Source: TK10-74A sp965217625
GTDB lineage: Bacteria > Chloroflexota > Dehalococcoidia > Bin125
NCBI GenBank assembly: GCA_965217625.1
Contig: OZ244557.1
Coordinates: forward strand, 868,001-932,000
Reading direction: 5' to 3'
DNA length: 64,000 bases
Every line of letters begins with the position of its first letter. Positions within the stretch are counted from its first letter, which is position 1. The position numbers were made by a program, and so were the translations under genes. The notes under the pieces are model-generated. The model did no database searches. It was not told the origin of the DNA and saw nothing but the letters and a program-made list of their open reading frames with translations. This document shows, one piece after another, positions 24,369 through 32,484 of the stretch.

Positions 24369-25280
24369 ATGCAGCAGCAGATCGATAACTTCCTGACGTT
24401 CCTCTCGGCCGAGAGGAACGCGGCCGTGAACACCATCTCGGCCTACAAAAACGACCTCGACCAATTCCGCCAGTTCCTGGGATCGCTCAGCGTCAACGGG
24501 AGCGGCCCCAGCCTGACCAGCGTCGATCTGCCGCTGCTGCAGAACTACGTCGCGGCGCTCCGCGAGAGGGAGTACGCGGACGCGACGGTCGCGCGCAAAA
24601 TCGCGGCCGTGAAGAGCTTCTACAGCTATCTGACGGCGGAGGGCGTGGTAGAGAAGGACCCCACCGAGACGCTGTCCTCGCCGCGCGTGGGCAAGACGCT
24701 GCCGAAGGCGCTGTCGGTGCGGGAGATCGATGAGCTGCTGGAGCAACCGCGCAAGCGCTCCACGCCGGAGGCCAAGCGCGACCGGGCGATGCTGGAGCTG
24801 CTCTACGCGACCGGGATGCGCGTCAGCGAGCTGGTCGCGCTGGACCTGGACTCGATCGAGTTGCACAACAACCTCGCGACGGTGCGCTGCGTCGGCAAGG
24901 CCAGCAAGGAGCGGCTGATCCCGATCCACGAGCAGGCTGTGCACGCGCTGCGCATCTACCTGCAGGACGCCCGCCCGGAGATGGCGCGTTCCAAGCGCGA
25001 GCGGGGGCTGTTCATCAACCGCCGCGGGGAGCGGCTGACGCGGCAGGGCTTCTGGCTGATCCTGAAGAACTACGCGCGCTTGGCGAACATCCCCAGCGAC
25101 GTGACGCCGCACACCCTGCGGCACTCCTTCGCGACGCACATGCTGCGCGGCGGCGCGCCGCTGCGCAGCGTCCAGGAGCTCCTGGGCCACGCCAACATCT
25201 CGACGACGCAGATCTACACGCAGCTCACCGACGAGCACGTGCGCCGCGTCTACGAGCACGCCCACCCGCGCGCGCAGTAG
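24369..25280 (+). CDS. Tyrosine recombinase XerD/XerC
   Basis: Site-specific recombinase resolving chromosome dimers at dif. N-terminal SAM-like core-binding domain (residues 1-95, NTISAYKNDLDQFRQFL) and catalytic domain with Arg151 (GMRVSELVAL), Lys177 (GKASKERLIP), His248/Arg251 (HTLRHSFATHML), His274 (LLGHANISTTQIY) and nucleophile Tyr283. At 303 residues it has the standard Xer length. ATG 24369 has CAGGAG upstream. Only one Xer gene is visible; XerC versus XerD cannot be settled by eye, though GHANISTTQIYTQL resembles XerD. Neighbours are housekeeping genes, so it is not an island integrase. Confidence 0.92.
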   Translation: MQQQIDNFLTFLSAERNAAVNTISAYKNDLDQFRQFLGSLSVNGSGPSLTSVDLPLLQNYVAALREREYADATVARKIAAVKSFYSYLTAEGVVEKDPTETLSSPRVGKTLPKALSVREIDELLEQPRKRSTPEAKRDRAMLELLYATGMRVSELVALDLDSIELHNNLATVRCVGKASKERLIPIHEQAVHALRIYLQDARPEMARSKRERGLFINRRGERLTRQGFWLILKNYARLANIPSDVTPHTLRHSFATHMLRGGAPLRSVQELLGHANISTTQIYTQLTDEHVRRVYEHAHPRAQ

Positions 25281-25318
25281 GGGCGCCGCGGGTCCGTCCC
25301 GCCCGCTGGGGGCCGCGA

Positions 25319-25347
25319 TTGTTCCGCCTCAGGGCCGCTCCTACGAT
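25319..25347 (+). promoter_or_regulatory. Possible enolase promoter
   Basis: TTGTTC (25319-25324) and TACGAT (25342-25347) are separated by 17 bp in the 150-base gap before eno, giving a leader of about 80 bases. The -35 box is weak. Confidence 0.35.
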
Positions 25348-25430
25348 GGGGCGGCCTGTTTCGTTGTCCCGGCCGGCGTCACGATGCCGCCGGCGGGGCC
25401 CGATGCGGAGGGCCCGATCTGGAGGGCACA

Positions 25431-26726
25431 ATGGAGATCGTCGAGGTCAGCGCGCGGGAGATCTTGGACTCCCGCGGCGCCCCCACGGTGGAGGCGGCGG
25501 TCACGCTGTTCGACGGCGTGCAGGGGCGCGCGATGGTGCCCTCGGGCGCGAGCACCGGCACGCACGAAGCGGCCGAACGCCGCGACGGGGACGCGGCGCG
25601 CTACGGCGGCCGCGGCGTCCTGGGGGCCGTGGGGGCGGTCAACGGCGAGATTCGTGAGGCGCTGATCGGCTTCGACGCCGGCGCCCAGAGCGACATCGAC
25701 GAGACCCTGATCGCGCTGGACGGCGACCCGCAGAAGGCGCGCCTGGGCGCGAACGCGCTGCTGGGCGTGTCGCTGGCCTGCGCGCACGCCGCGGCGGCCG
25801 AGCGCGACGAGCCGCTCTATCGCTACCTCGGCGGCCCGATGGCGCGCACGCTGCCGGTGCCCATGGCGAACATCCTCAACGGCGGCAAGCACGCCGAAGA
25901 CAGCACTGACTTTCAGGAGTTCATGGTCATGCCGCTGGGGGCGTCGGGCTTCGCGGCGGGGCTGCGCGTCGTCGCCGAGGTGTACGGCGCGCTGAAGGCC
26001 GTGCTGCGCGAGCGCGGGCTGGGCACCACCGTCGGGGACGAGGGCGGCTTCGCGCCGGCGCTGGGCGGCAACGAGCCGGCCCTGGAGGTCATCCTGCGGG
26101 CGATCGAGCGGGCGGGCTACGAGCCCGGCGCCGACGTCGCTATCGCGCTCGACCCGGCCGCCAGCGAGCTCTACGCCGACGGCCGCTACCACCTGGCGAC
26201 GGAGCAGCGGCGGCTCACATCCGGGGAGATGGTGGCGCTGTGGAGCGACTGGGCCGCGCGCTACCCCATCGTCTCGCTGGAGGATGGGATGGCCGAGGAC
26301 GACTGGAGCGGCTGGGCGGCGCTCACGGCGGCGATCGGCGAGCGGGCGCAGACCGTCGGCGACGACCTGCTGGTGACCAACCCGGCCCGATTGCAGCGCG
26401 GCATCGCGGAGCGCTCCGCGAACAGCATCCTGATCAAGCCCAATCAGATCGGCACGCTCACGGAGACGCTGGAGGTCGTGTCGATGGCGCAGCGGGCCGG
26501 CTGGACCACGGTGATCAGCCATCGCTCGGGGGAGACGGAAGACACGACGATCGCGGACCTCGCCGTCGCGACCAACTCGGGCCTGATCAAGACCGGCGCG
26601 CCGGCGCGGTCGGAGCGGGTGGCGAAGTACAACCGCCTGCTGGAGATCGAGGCGGAGCTGGGCGACGCGGCCATCTACCCCGGACACACGGCGATCCGGC
26701 AGTCGCTGCGGCTAGCGCCCGCCTGA
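25431..26726 (+). CDS. eno: Enolase
   Basis: Interconverts 2-phosphoglycerate and phosphoenolpyruvate; cytoplasmic. N-terminal REILDSRGAPTVEAAVTLFD and MVPSGASTGTHEA loop, GDEGGFAP with the catalytic Glu, metal ligands in VAIALDPAASE, PIVSLEDGMAEDDW and GDDLLVTN, catalytic Lys in ILIKPNQIGTLTET, and VISHRSGETEDTTIADLAV. It has 431 residues, normal. The loop usually written GGAHADNNVDIQEFM is GGKHAEDSTDFQEFM here, a variant of the divergent bacterial enolase group. ATG 25431 follows a GGAGGGCAC ribosome-binding site. Confidence 0.96.
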   Translation: MEIVEVSAREILDSRGAPTVEAAVTLFDGVQGRAMVPSGASTGTHEAAERRDGDAARYGGRGVLGAVGAVNGEIREALIGFDAGAQSDIDETLIALDGDPQKARLGANALLGVSLACAHAAAAERDEPLYRYLGGPMARTLPVPMANILNGGKHAEDSTDFQEFMVMPLGASGFAAGLRVVAEVYGALKAVLRERGLGTTVGDEGGFAPALGGNEPALEVILRAIERAGYEPGADVAIALDPAASELYADGRYHLATEQRRLTSGEMVALWSDWAARYPIVSLEDGMAEDDWSGWAALTAAIGERAQTVGDDLLVTNPARLQRGIAERSANSILIKPNQIGTLTETLEVVSMAQRAGWTTVISHRSGETEDTTIADLAVATNSGLIKTGAPARSERVAKYNRLLEIEAELGDAAIYPGHTAIRQSLRLAPA

Positions 26727-26762
26727 CGCCGTCCGAAGGGGCCGCGGGCCGAAGGAGTGGGG

Positions 26763-27344
26763 ATGGCGGACACGGGCATCGCGGGATTGCGGGAAGAACT
26801 CGAGGCCAACCGCTCGATGTTCACGGCGCTGTGCCTGGCGGTGGAGGGCTGCTTCGGCGCCTGCGCGCCGGGCGAGACCTGGAGCGTCGGCGACCACGTG
26901 GCGCACATCGCCAGCTACGACCAACTGGCGCTGCATCAGCTCGCGCCGACCGTCGCACCGGCGCCCGCGGCGCACGACGTCAGCGCCGACGCCTGGAACG
27001 CCCAGCAGGTGCGCATGCGCAGCGGGCGCTCGCGGCAGTCGCTGGTGACGGAGATGGCGCAGCGGCGCGGCGACTGCCTGGCCCTGCTGGGGCAGCTGCC
27101 CGCCGGGGATCTGCGGCGCACCGTCTGGTTTCCCGGCGAGGCGCGCCGCACGGCGGGACGGGTGCCGCTGCGGCTCTGGCTGGAGCGCTGGAGCAAGCAC
27201 GACATGGTCCACGCCCACGCGATCCTGCGGGCGGCGCCCGCGCTGGCGGCGCGCGACGACTTCGACAACTGGCTGCGCGACGACCCGGTGCTGGAGGCAC
27301 TCGACCGCACGGCGCCGGCAGTGCGGCGGGATCGGGAGTCGTGA
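26763..27344 (+). CDS. DinB-fold protein
   Basis: DinB/mycothiol-transferase-like four-helix protein, 193 residues. ETWSVGDHVAHIASYDQLAL contains the first metal His pair region, and RLWLERWSKHDMVHAHAIL the C-terminal HxxxH pair. Related proteins use bacillithiol, mycothiol or simple metal chemistry; the substrate is not predictable. ATG 26763 was chosen because AAGGAG lies 5 bases upstream; the GTG at 26757 would overlap that site. It follows eno by 36 bases and its stop overlaps the next ATG, so the three may be cotranscribed. Confidence 0.75.
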   Translation: MADTGIAGLREELEANRSMFTALCLAVEGCFGACAPGETWSVGDHVAHIASYDQLALHQLAPTVAPAPAAHDVSADAWNAQQVRMRSGRSRQSLVTEMAQRRGDCLALLGQLPAGDLRRTVWFPGEARRTAGRVPLRLWLERWSKHDMVHAHAILRAAPALAARDDFDNWLRDDPVLEALDRTAPAVRRDRES

Positions 27345-28222
27345 TGCCCGACGACGGGCCCCCGCAGCGCGTCTCGCCGATCACCGTCCCCGACGGGGAT
27401 CCCACGCTGCCCACGCCCGATGCGTCGCAGCCGGCGCTCGTGCGCGACGCCTTCCGGGAGTTCGGCTTCGCCTGCAGCCTGGAGTCGCGCTGGATCGCGC
27501 GCAGCCTGACGCTGCAGCGCCAGATCGTTCGCGACAGCACGCCCAGCCGCTATCGCAACCATCGCTACGCGGCGGCGCTGCTGCTCTGGTCGCGCATCGA
27601 CGCGGCGGCGCTCGAGGTCTGGCGGCTGATCGCGTGGGCGAACTACGCCGCGGTTCCGCCCCTGATGCGTGCGTCGCTGGAGTGGCTGGGCGCCGAGCAG
27701 GCGGTCGTGGGGAGCGAGTTCGTGGAGTTCGAGGACTACCTGCGCGACTTCGCGGCGCACGACGCCGAGCACGCCGCCAGCGAGTGGGGCATGGGCCAGT
27801 ACATGGCCGGGCAGCAGCTCGCGATGGCGACCGACCTGGGCGCCGTGTACCGGGCGGCGGCCGAGCTGGGGCGGCCGCACTTCGGCGCCTCGGTGCTGGT
27901 CACGGCCTCGGGCTCGAACCAGCAGCGGGTGCTGGTCAACTGGGGCGACCGCAGTTTCCACCTGGGCTGGGCGCAGTTGCTGTCGGGCTGGCTGATGGTG
28001 CTGCTGGGGCGGCAGACGCGCTTCGCCATCGGGCGGGGGCTGTTCGCGGTCGATGCGGCGCGGCGGGAGTCGTTCCAGGCGCTCACGCGGGAGGCGGAGA
28101 CGTTGCTGGCCCGGCCCGACCGCTGCCGGGCCGAGTGGGTGACGCGCGACCGTCGCCAGCGCCTGCTGATCAGCGGTTTCCGGCGGCAGCCCTCGGGCGC
28201 GCCGCGCCGAATCCTGCTCTAA
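27344..28222 (+). CDS. Conserved hypothetical protein
   Basis: Not recognised. The 292-residue product is predicted soluble and mostly helical. Notable stretches: QPALVRDAFREFGFACSLES, TPSRYRNHRYAAALLLWSRI, ALEVWRLIAWANYAAVPPLM and SNQQRVLVNWGDRSFHLGWA. An N-terminal 30 residues are proline/aspartate-rich and probably disordered. The ATG shares one base with the stop of the DinB gene, implying coupling. Codon use matches its neighbours, arguing for a resident gene. It resembles helical proteins of unknown function with an HxH-type core, but I make no family claim. Confidence 0.7.
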   Translation: MPDDGPPQRVSPITVPDGDPTLPTPDASQPALVRDAFREFGFACSLESRWIARSLTLQRQIVRDSTPSRYRNHRYAAALLLWSRIDAAALEVWRLIAWANYAAVPPLMRASLEWLGAEQAVVGSEFVEFEDYLRDFAAHDAEHAASEWGMGQYMAGQQLAMATDLGAVYRAAAELGRPHFGASVLVTASGSNQQRVLVNWGDRSFHLGWAQLLSGWLMVLLGRQTRFAIGRGLFAVDAARRESFQALTREAETLLARPDRCRAEWVTRDRRQRLLISGFRRQPSGAPRRILL

Positions 28223-28368
28223 CGCGGCGCGGGCGGCGCAATCCATCCGTTCTGTCCGCTGCCGGGCTTGCCCGGCGCGGGGCCATGGGCGACGCTCAGC
28301 ACTGCCCGCGCACGCCGCTCCCAGATGGGGGGCCGGCCGGCCAGCGCGCAGTCGAAGGGACCGGCGTC

Positions 28369-29391
28369 GTGACTACCAAGATCGGGATCAACGGGTTCGG
28401 GCGGATCGGCCGTCAGGTGCTGAAGGGCATCATGGACTACCACCGCGACGACCTGGAAGTCGTAGCCGTGAACGACCTCACGGACACCGCGACGAACGCG
28501 CACCTGTTCAAGTACGACAGCAACTACGGCCGCTACCCCGGCGAGGTGGCCGTCGCCGACGGCGCCCTCGTGATCGACGGCCAGCGCATCGCCGTGCTGG
28601 CCGAGCGCGACCCCGGCAAGATCCCCTGGGGCGACTACGGCGTGGAGATCGTGATCGAGTCGACGGGCATCTTCACGGATGCGACGAGGGCGGCCGCGCA
28701 CATGAACAGCGGACCGAAGAAGGTCGTGATCTCGGCGCCGGCGAAGAATGAGGACCTGACCATCGTGCTGGGCGTGAACGACGACCAGTACGACCCTGCC
28801 GTGCACCACGTCGTCTCGAACGCCTCCTGCACAACGAACTGCCTGGCGCCGATCGCGAAGGTGCTCGACGACACGGTGGGGATCAAGTCCGGGATTATGT
28901 CGACGATCCACGCCTACACCAACGACCAGGCGATCCTCGACACGGTGCACTCGGACCTGCGCCGGGCGCGGGCCGCCGGCCTGAACATCATCCCCACGAC
29001 TACCGGGGCGGCGAAGGCCGTGGGCCGCGTGATGCCGCACCTCGACGGCAAGCTGAACGGGATGGCCTACCGGGTGCCGACGGGCACGGTCTCGGTGGTC
29101 GACCTCACGATCGACGCGGAGCGCGCGACGAGCGCCGAGGAGATCAACGCCGCCTTCACGCGCGTCGCGGAGGACCGCGAGTCGCCGCTGTACGGCATCC
29201 TGGCCGTCGAGACCGAGCCGCTGGTCAGCAGCGACTTCCGCGGCCATCCGGCGAGCTCGATCGTGGACGCGCTCAGCACGATGGTGCTCGAGGGGACGCA
29301 GGTGAAGGTCGTCTCGTGGTACGACAACGAGTGGGCCTACAGCGTCCGCGTGGGCGACCTGTGCACGCGCATGGCGGCGCGCGGGCTCTGA
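28369..29391 (+). CDS. gap: Glyceraldehyde-3-phosphate dehydrogenase, type I
   Basis: Oxidative phosphorylation of glyceraldehyde 3-phosphate in glycolysis and the reverse in gluconeogenesis. Rossmann fold INGFGRIGRQVLKG (residues 7-20), AVNDLTD with Asp36 after the second strand suggesting NAD preference, catalytic Cys154 in SNASCTTNCLAP, His181 in MSTIHAYTNDQ, and WYDNEWAYSVRV near the C-terminus. It has 340 residues. It starts with GTG after GAAGGGA. The 146 bases before it hold nothing evident. Confidence 0.96.
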   Translation: MTTKIGINGFGRIGRQVLKGIMDYHRDDLEVVAVNDLTDTATNAHLFKYDSNYGRYPGEVAVADGALVIDGQRIAVLAERDPGKIPWGDYGVEIVIESTGIFTDATRAAAHMNSGPKKVVISAPAKNEDLTIVLGVNDDQYDPAVHHVVSNASCTTNCLAPIAKVLDDTVGIKSGIMSTIHAYTNDQAILDTVHSDLRRARAAGLNIIPTTTGAAKAVGRVMPHLDGKLNGMAYRVPTGTVSVVDLTIDAERATSAEEINAAFTRVAEDRESPLYGILAVETEPLVSSDFRGHPASSIVDALSTMVLEGTQVKVVSWYDNEWAYSVRVGDLCTRMAARGL

Positions 29392-29456
29392 GCCGGGCGC
29401 CGGCGGCGGGACCGCACGACATAGTCGCCCCGCCGCGGCCCGCGTAGACTGCCGCC

Positions 29457-30788
29457 ATGTTCGAGAGTCTGACCGACAAGCTGCAGGGCGCCTTCGGGCG
29501 GCTGGGACGCCGCGGCACCCTGACCGAGCAGGACCTCGACGAGGCCCTGCGGGAAATCCGCCTGGCCCTGCTCGAGGCCGACGTCAACTACAAGGTCGCC
29601 AAGGACTTCATCAAGGCCGTGCGCGCGCGCGCGCTGACCGATGCCGTCCTGCAGAGCCCGACCCCCACGCAGTTGGTGATCAACATCGTCAACGCGGAAC
29701 TGACGGCGCTGCTGGGCGGCGAATCGCCCAAGCTGCATCGCTCGTCGCAGCCGCCGACGGTGATCATGCTGGTGGGGCTGCAGGGCGCGGGCAAGACGAC
29801 GACGGCGGCCAAACTGGCCGTGCAGCTGCGCCGCGGCGGCGACCGGCCGCTGCTGGTCGCCGCCGACATCTACCGCCCGGCGGCGATCGAGCAGCTCAAG
29901 CAGCTGGGCAAGCAGTTGGATGTCGCGGTCTACGAGCAGGGCGCGGAGAGCCCGCCGCGGGAGATCGTGGCCAACGGGCTGAAAGAGGCGAAGCGGATCG
30001 GCGCCGCGATCGTGATCGTCGACACGGCCGGGCGGCTGCACATCGACGACGCGATGATGGCCGAGATCACGGACCTGCGGCTGCGCTTCTCGCCCAGCGA
30101 GGTGCTGCTGGTCGCGGATGCGATGTCGGGGCAGGACGCGGTCAGCGCCGCGCGCGCCTTCCACGAGGCCGTCTCGATCAGCGGCGTCATCCTGACCAAG
30201 ATGGACGGCGACGCGCGCGGCGGGGCGGCGCTGTCGATCCGGGCGGTGACGGGCGCGCCGATCAAGTTCCTGGGCACGGGCGAACGGGCCGACGCGCTGG
30301 AGGCGTTCCACCCCGACCGGCTGGCGTCGCGCATCCTGGGCCGGGGCGACATGGCGTCGCTGGTGGAGAAGGCCAAGGAAGAGTTCGGCGAGCAGGACTC
30401 GAAGCAGTTGAAGCGGCGCATGGTCGACGGCAGCTTCGGGCTGGACGACTTCATCGAGCAGTTCCGCAAGGTCCAGAACATGGGCTCGATCAGCCAGCTG
30501 CTGGGGATGATCCCCGGCATGGGCAACCTCAAGCAGCAGCTCAACGTGGACGAATTGGACGACGACTTCTTCTCGCGGGTGGAGGCGATCATCTCCTCGA
30601 TGACCCCCGACGAGCGGCGCAAACCGGATATCCTGAACGCCAGCCGCCGCCGCCGCATCGCCCGGGGCAGCGGCACGACCATCCAAGACGTGAACCAACT
30701 GTTGAACCAGTTCAAAGAAGCCCGCAAGATGATGAAGGCCATGGCCAGCGGCCGCATGGATAAGCTGCTGGTCGGGGCGCGCCGCTAG
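29457..30788 (+). CDS. ffh: Signal recognition particle protein Ffh
   Basis: GTPase that binds signal sequences and 4.5S RNA to target membrane proteins. N domain residues 1-95, G domain with GLQGAGKTT (107-115), DIYRPAAIEQL, VDTAGRLHIDD and TKMDGDARGG, and a methionine-rich M domain with the RNA-binding block (about 300-430, e.g. PDILNASRRRRIARGSGTT). It has 443 residues. A TAGACT box ends 6 bases before the ATG and there is no ribosome-binding site, so the mRNA is probably leaderless. It leads into rpsP, the common ffh-rpsP-khpA-rimM order. Confidence 0.97.
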   Translation: MFESLTDKLQGAFGRLGRRGTLTEQDLDEALREIRLALLEADVNYKVAKDFIKAVRARALTDAVLQSPTPTQLVINIVNAELTALLGGESPKLHRSSQPPTVIMLVGLQGAGKTTTAAKLAVQLRRGGDRPLLVAADIYRPAAIEQLKQLGKQLDVAVYEQGAESPPREIVANGLKEAKRIGAAIVIVDTAGRLHIDDAMMAEITDLRLRFSPSEVLLVADAMSGQDAVSAARAFHEAVSISGVILTKMDGDARGGAALSIRAVTGAPIKFLGTGERADALEAFHPDRLASRILGRGDMASLVEKAKEEFGEQDSKQLKRRMVDGSFGLDDFIEQFRKVQNMGSISQLLGMIPGMGNLKQQLNVDELDDDFFSRVEAIISSMTPDERRKPDILNASRRRRIARGSGTTIQDVNQLLNQFKEARKMMKAMASGRMDKLLVGARR

Positions 30789-30838
30789 CGCCCGTCCGGC
30801 GGAGAGCCGGCGCCGGGCCGCACGCTAAGGAGACCCTG

Positions 30839-31153
30839 ATGCTGAAGATGCGATTCGCCCGCCATGGACGCCGCAAGCGCCCGTTCTACCGCCTCGTCGT
30901 GGCGGAGTCGTCGAAGCCCCGCGACGGGCGCTTCCACGAGATCCTGGGCCACTACGACCCGCTGGTCGAGGACGCCACGCTGCAGGTCGAGGAGGAGCGC
31001 GTCGCCTACTGGCTCTCGAAGGGGGCGCAGCCATCGGACACCGTGCACCGCTTGCTGGCCAAGCAGGGCCTCATGGCGCCGCTGGTCCCGAAGCCGCGCA
31101 GCAAGAAGGCCGACGCCAAGCGCGCCGCGGCCGCCGCCAAGGGGAGCGAGTAG
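30839..31153 (+). CDS. rpsP: 30S ribosomal protein S16
   Basis: Small-subunit assembly protein binding 16S rRNA. The N-terminal MRFARHGRRKRPFYRLVVAE is diagnostic, followed by LGHYDPL and YWLSKGAQPSDTV. The core is about 85 residues with a Lys/Ala-rich tail, total 104. AAGGAG lies 7 bases before the ATG. It is 50 bases downstream of ffh. Confidence 0.97.
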   Translation: MLKMRFARHGRRKRPFYRLVVAESSKPRDGRFHEILGHYDPLVEDATLQVEEERVAYWLSKGAQPSDTVHRLLAKQGLMAPLVPKPRSKKADAKRAAAAAKGSE

Positions 31154-31157
31154 CGCC

Positions 31158-31385
31158 ATGCAAGAGCTGGTCGAGTACATCGCGAAGTGGGTTGCGGATG
31201 ATCCCGAGGCCGTCTCGGTCACCCAGCGAGGGCAGGCGGGGCGCGTCACGGTGCGGCTGGAGGTCGACCAGGAAGACATGGGCCGCGTGATCGGCAAGGA
31301 GGGGCGAATCGCGAACGCGATGCGCACGCTGCTGACGATCAGCGGCGACATGCGCGGCACGGACGTCCAACTCGAGATCCGCTGA
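31158..31385 (+). CDS. khpA: KH-domain RNA-binding protein KhpA
   Basis: Small KH-domain protein of 75 residues encoded between rpsP and rimM as in most bacteria. The KH GxxG loop is in GRVIGKEGRIANAMRTLL. In Firmicutes KhpA works with KhpB/EloR in RNA regulation of envelope growth; here role is inferred from family. It is only 4 bases after rpsP. Its stop codon lies in the first unit of a 14-base tandem repeat running to the rimM start. Confidence 0.93.
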   Translation: MQELVEYIAKWVADDPEAVSVTQRGQAGRVTVRLEVDQEDMGRVIGKEGRIANAMRTLLTISGDMRGTDVQLEIR

Positions 31386-31443
31386 CGGAAACGCGCTGAC
31401 GGTGACGGGCTGATGGGGACGCGCTGATGGAGACCGGCTGATG
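31382..31443 (+). repeat. Tandem 14-base repeats between khpA and rimM
   Basis: Four 14-base units begin at 31382, 31396, 31410 and 31424 (consensus CTGAtGGnGACgcG) and a fifth partial CTGATG at 31438. The first supplies the khpA stop, and the last supplies the rimM start codon. Units three, four and five each contain TGATG. Confidence 0.8.
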
Positions 31444-32040
31444 CCGCTGCGCGGCGCGCGGCGCCCGGCCCTGCCGCAGCCGCGCGAGGGCTTCCGTGCG
31501 GTCGGGCGCGTCGAGCGGCCCTGGGGTCTGCGCGGCGAGATCAAAGTCCTGCCCCTGACCGACTTCCCGGAGCGCTTCGACGCCGGCGCGCGGGTCTTCG
31601 TGCGCGGCGCGGGCCACCACGTGCAACACAGCCGCTGGCAGAAGGGTCGCGTCTTCGTCGCGCTTTCGGGCGTCGAGGGGGTGGCCGCGGCGGAAGCCCT
31701 GCGAGGCGCGCTGCTGGAGATCCCCGACGGCGAGACGCCGGAGTTCGCCGAGGGCGAGTACTACATCGATCAGATCGAGGGCTGCGAGGTCGTGTCGGTC
31801 GGCGGGGCGCTGCTGGGGCGGGTGCGCGAGGTGCTGCAGCCCGGCGCGAACGATGTCTACGTGGTCCGGCGGTCGTCGCAGCCCGACCTGCTGATTCCGG
31901 CGCTGCGGGAGATCGTCGTCGCGGTGGACGTGGAGGCCCGTCGGATCACGGTGGATCTGTCGGCGCTTGATCTGGACGGGGCGGACGAGACGGGCGAGAG
32001 CGACGGCCCCGCGACGGCGGGGCCGGCCCCGGTCGATTGA
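31441..32040 (+). CDS. rimM: 16S rRNA processing protein RimM
   Basis: Assembly factor for the 30S head that binds S19. N-terminal RimM domain (VGRVERPWGLRGEIKVLPLT, residues 21-40) and C-terminal PRC-barrel (YYIDQIEGCEVVSVGGALLG, LIPALREIVVAVDVEARRIT). It has 199 residues. An acidic/Ala-rich tail follows. The ATG is the last unit of a tandem repeat, so no standard ribosome-binding site is evident, though upstream TGATG units could support reinitiation. trmD and rplS, which usually follow, are not here; two tRNA genes are. Confidence 0.94.
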   Translation: MPLRGARRPALPQPREGFRAVGRVERPWGLRGEIKVLPLTDFPERFDAGARVFVRGAGHHVQHSRWQKGRVFVALSGVEGVAAAEALRGALLEIPDGETPEFAEGEYYIDQIEGCEVVSVGGALLGRVREVLQPGANDVYVVRRSSQPDLLIPALREIVVAVDVEARRITVDLSALDLDGADETGESDGPATAGPAPVD

Positions 32041-32124
32041 CCCATCTGGAGGGGGCTGAGTAGCCTGAAATCCGTGCGGCTGTGCGCGGCCACCGATCGG
32101 CGGTGGTCGCAGGGCGATGACCCC

Positions 32125-32200
32125 GGGGATATAGCTCAGTTGGGAGAGCGCGGCGTTCGCAACGCCGAGGCCGGGGGTTCGAGTCCCCCTATCTCCACCA
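32125..32200 (+). tRNA. tRNA-Ala (CGC)
   Basis: Acceptor GGGGATA/TATCTCC (one G-U), D arm GCTC/GAGC, anticodon stem CGGCG/CGCCG with loop TTCGCAA (anticodon CGC), T arm GGGGG/CCCCC, CCA encoded. 84 bases after rimM. Confidence 0.95.
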
Positions 32201-32210
32201 CGACCTCTCT

Positions 32211-32240
32211 CGGCCCCGCCCGGACTCCGGCGCGGGGCCG
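32211..32240 (+). terminator. Hairpin after tRNA-Ala
   Basis: CGGCCCCGCCCGG pairs with CCGGCGCGGGGCCG with one bulged base and loop ACT; followed by TCTCGTCTCC, a poor T tract. Position after the tRNA suits a terminator. Confidence 0.4.
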
Positions 32241-32350
32241 TCTCGTCTCCGGCTCGCGGCATCCCGCCCGGTCTCGCTCGCCGGCGCGGGCAGCCGGGAC
32301 ACCCCGGGTGGGGGGATGCCCCGTACACTGCGCCCGTACACTGTGAGCGT

Positions 32351-32425
32351 CCCCCCGTAGCTCAGGGGATAGAGCAGTGGTTTCCTAAACCATGCGCGCA
32401 GGTTCGAGTCCTGCCGGGGGGACCA
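32351..32425 (+). tRNA. tRNA-Arg (CCT)
   Basis: Acceptor CCCCCCG/CGGGGGG, D arm GCTC/GAGC, anticodon stem GTGGT/ACCAT with loop TTCCTAA (anticodon CCT), T arm GCAGG/CCTGC, discriminator A and CCA. It ends 60 bases before the enoyl-CoA hydratase start. Confidence 0.95.
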
Positions 32426-32484
32426 ACGCCGCGCGAGAACGGCCGGGGGGACCGGCCGAAGCGCTGGGACGGACAGGAGGCCTC

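Noticed and set aside
24369..25280. Phage or island integrase
   Set aside because: Length, domain pattern and housekeeping neighbours fit chromosomal XerC/D.
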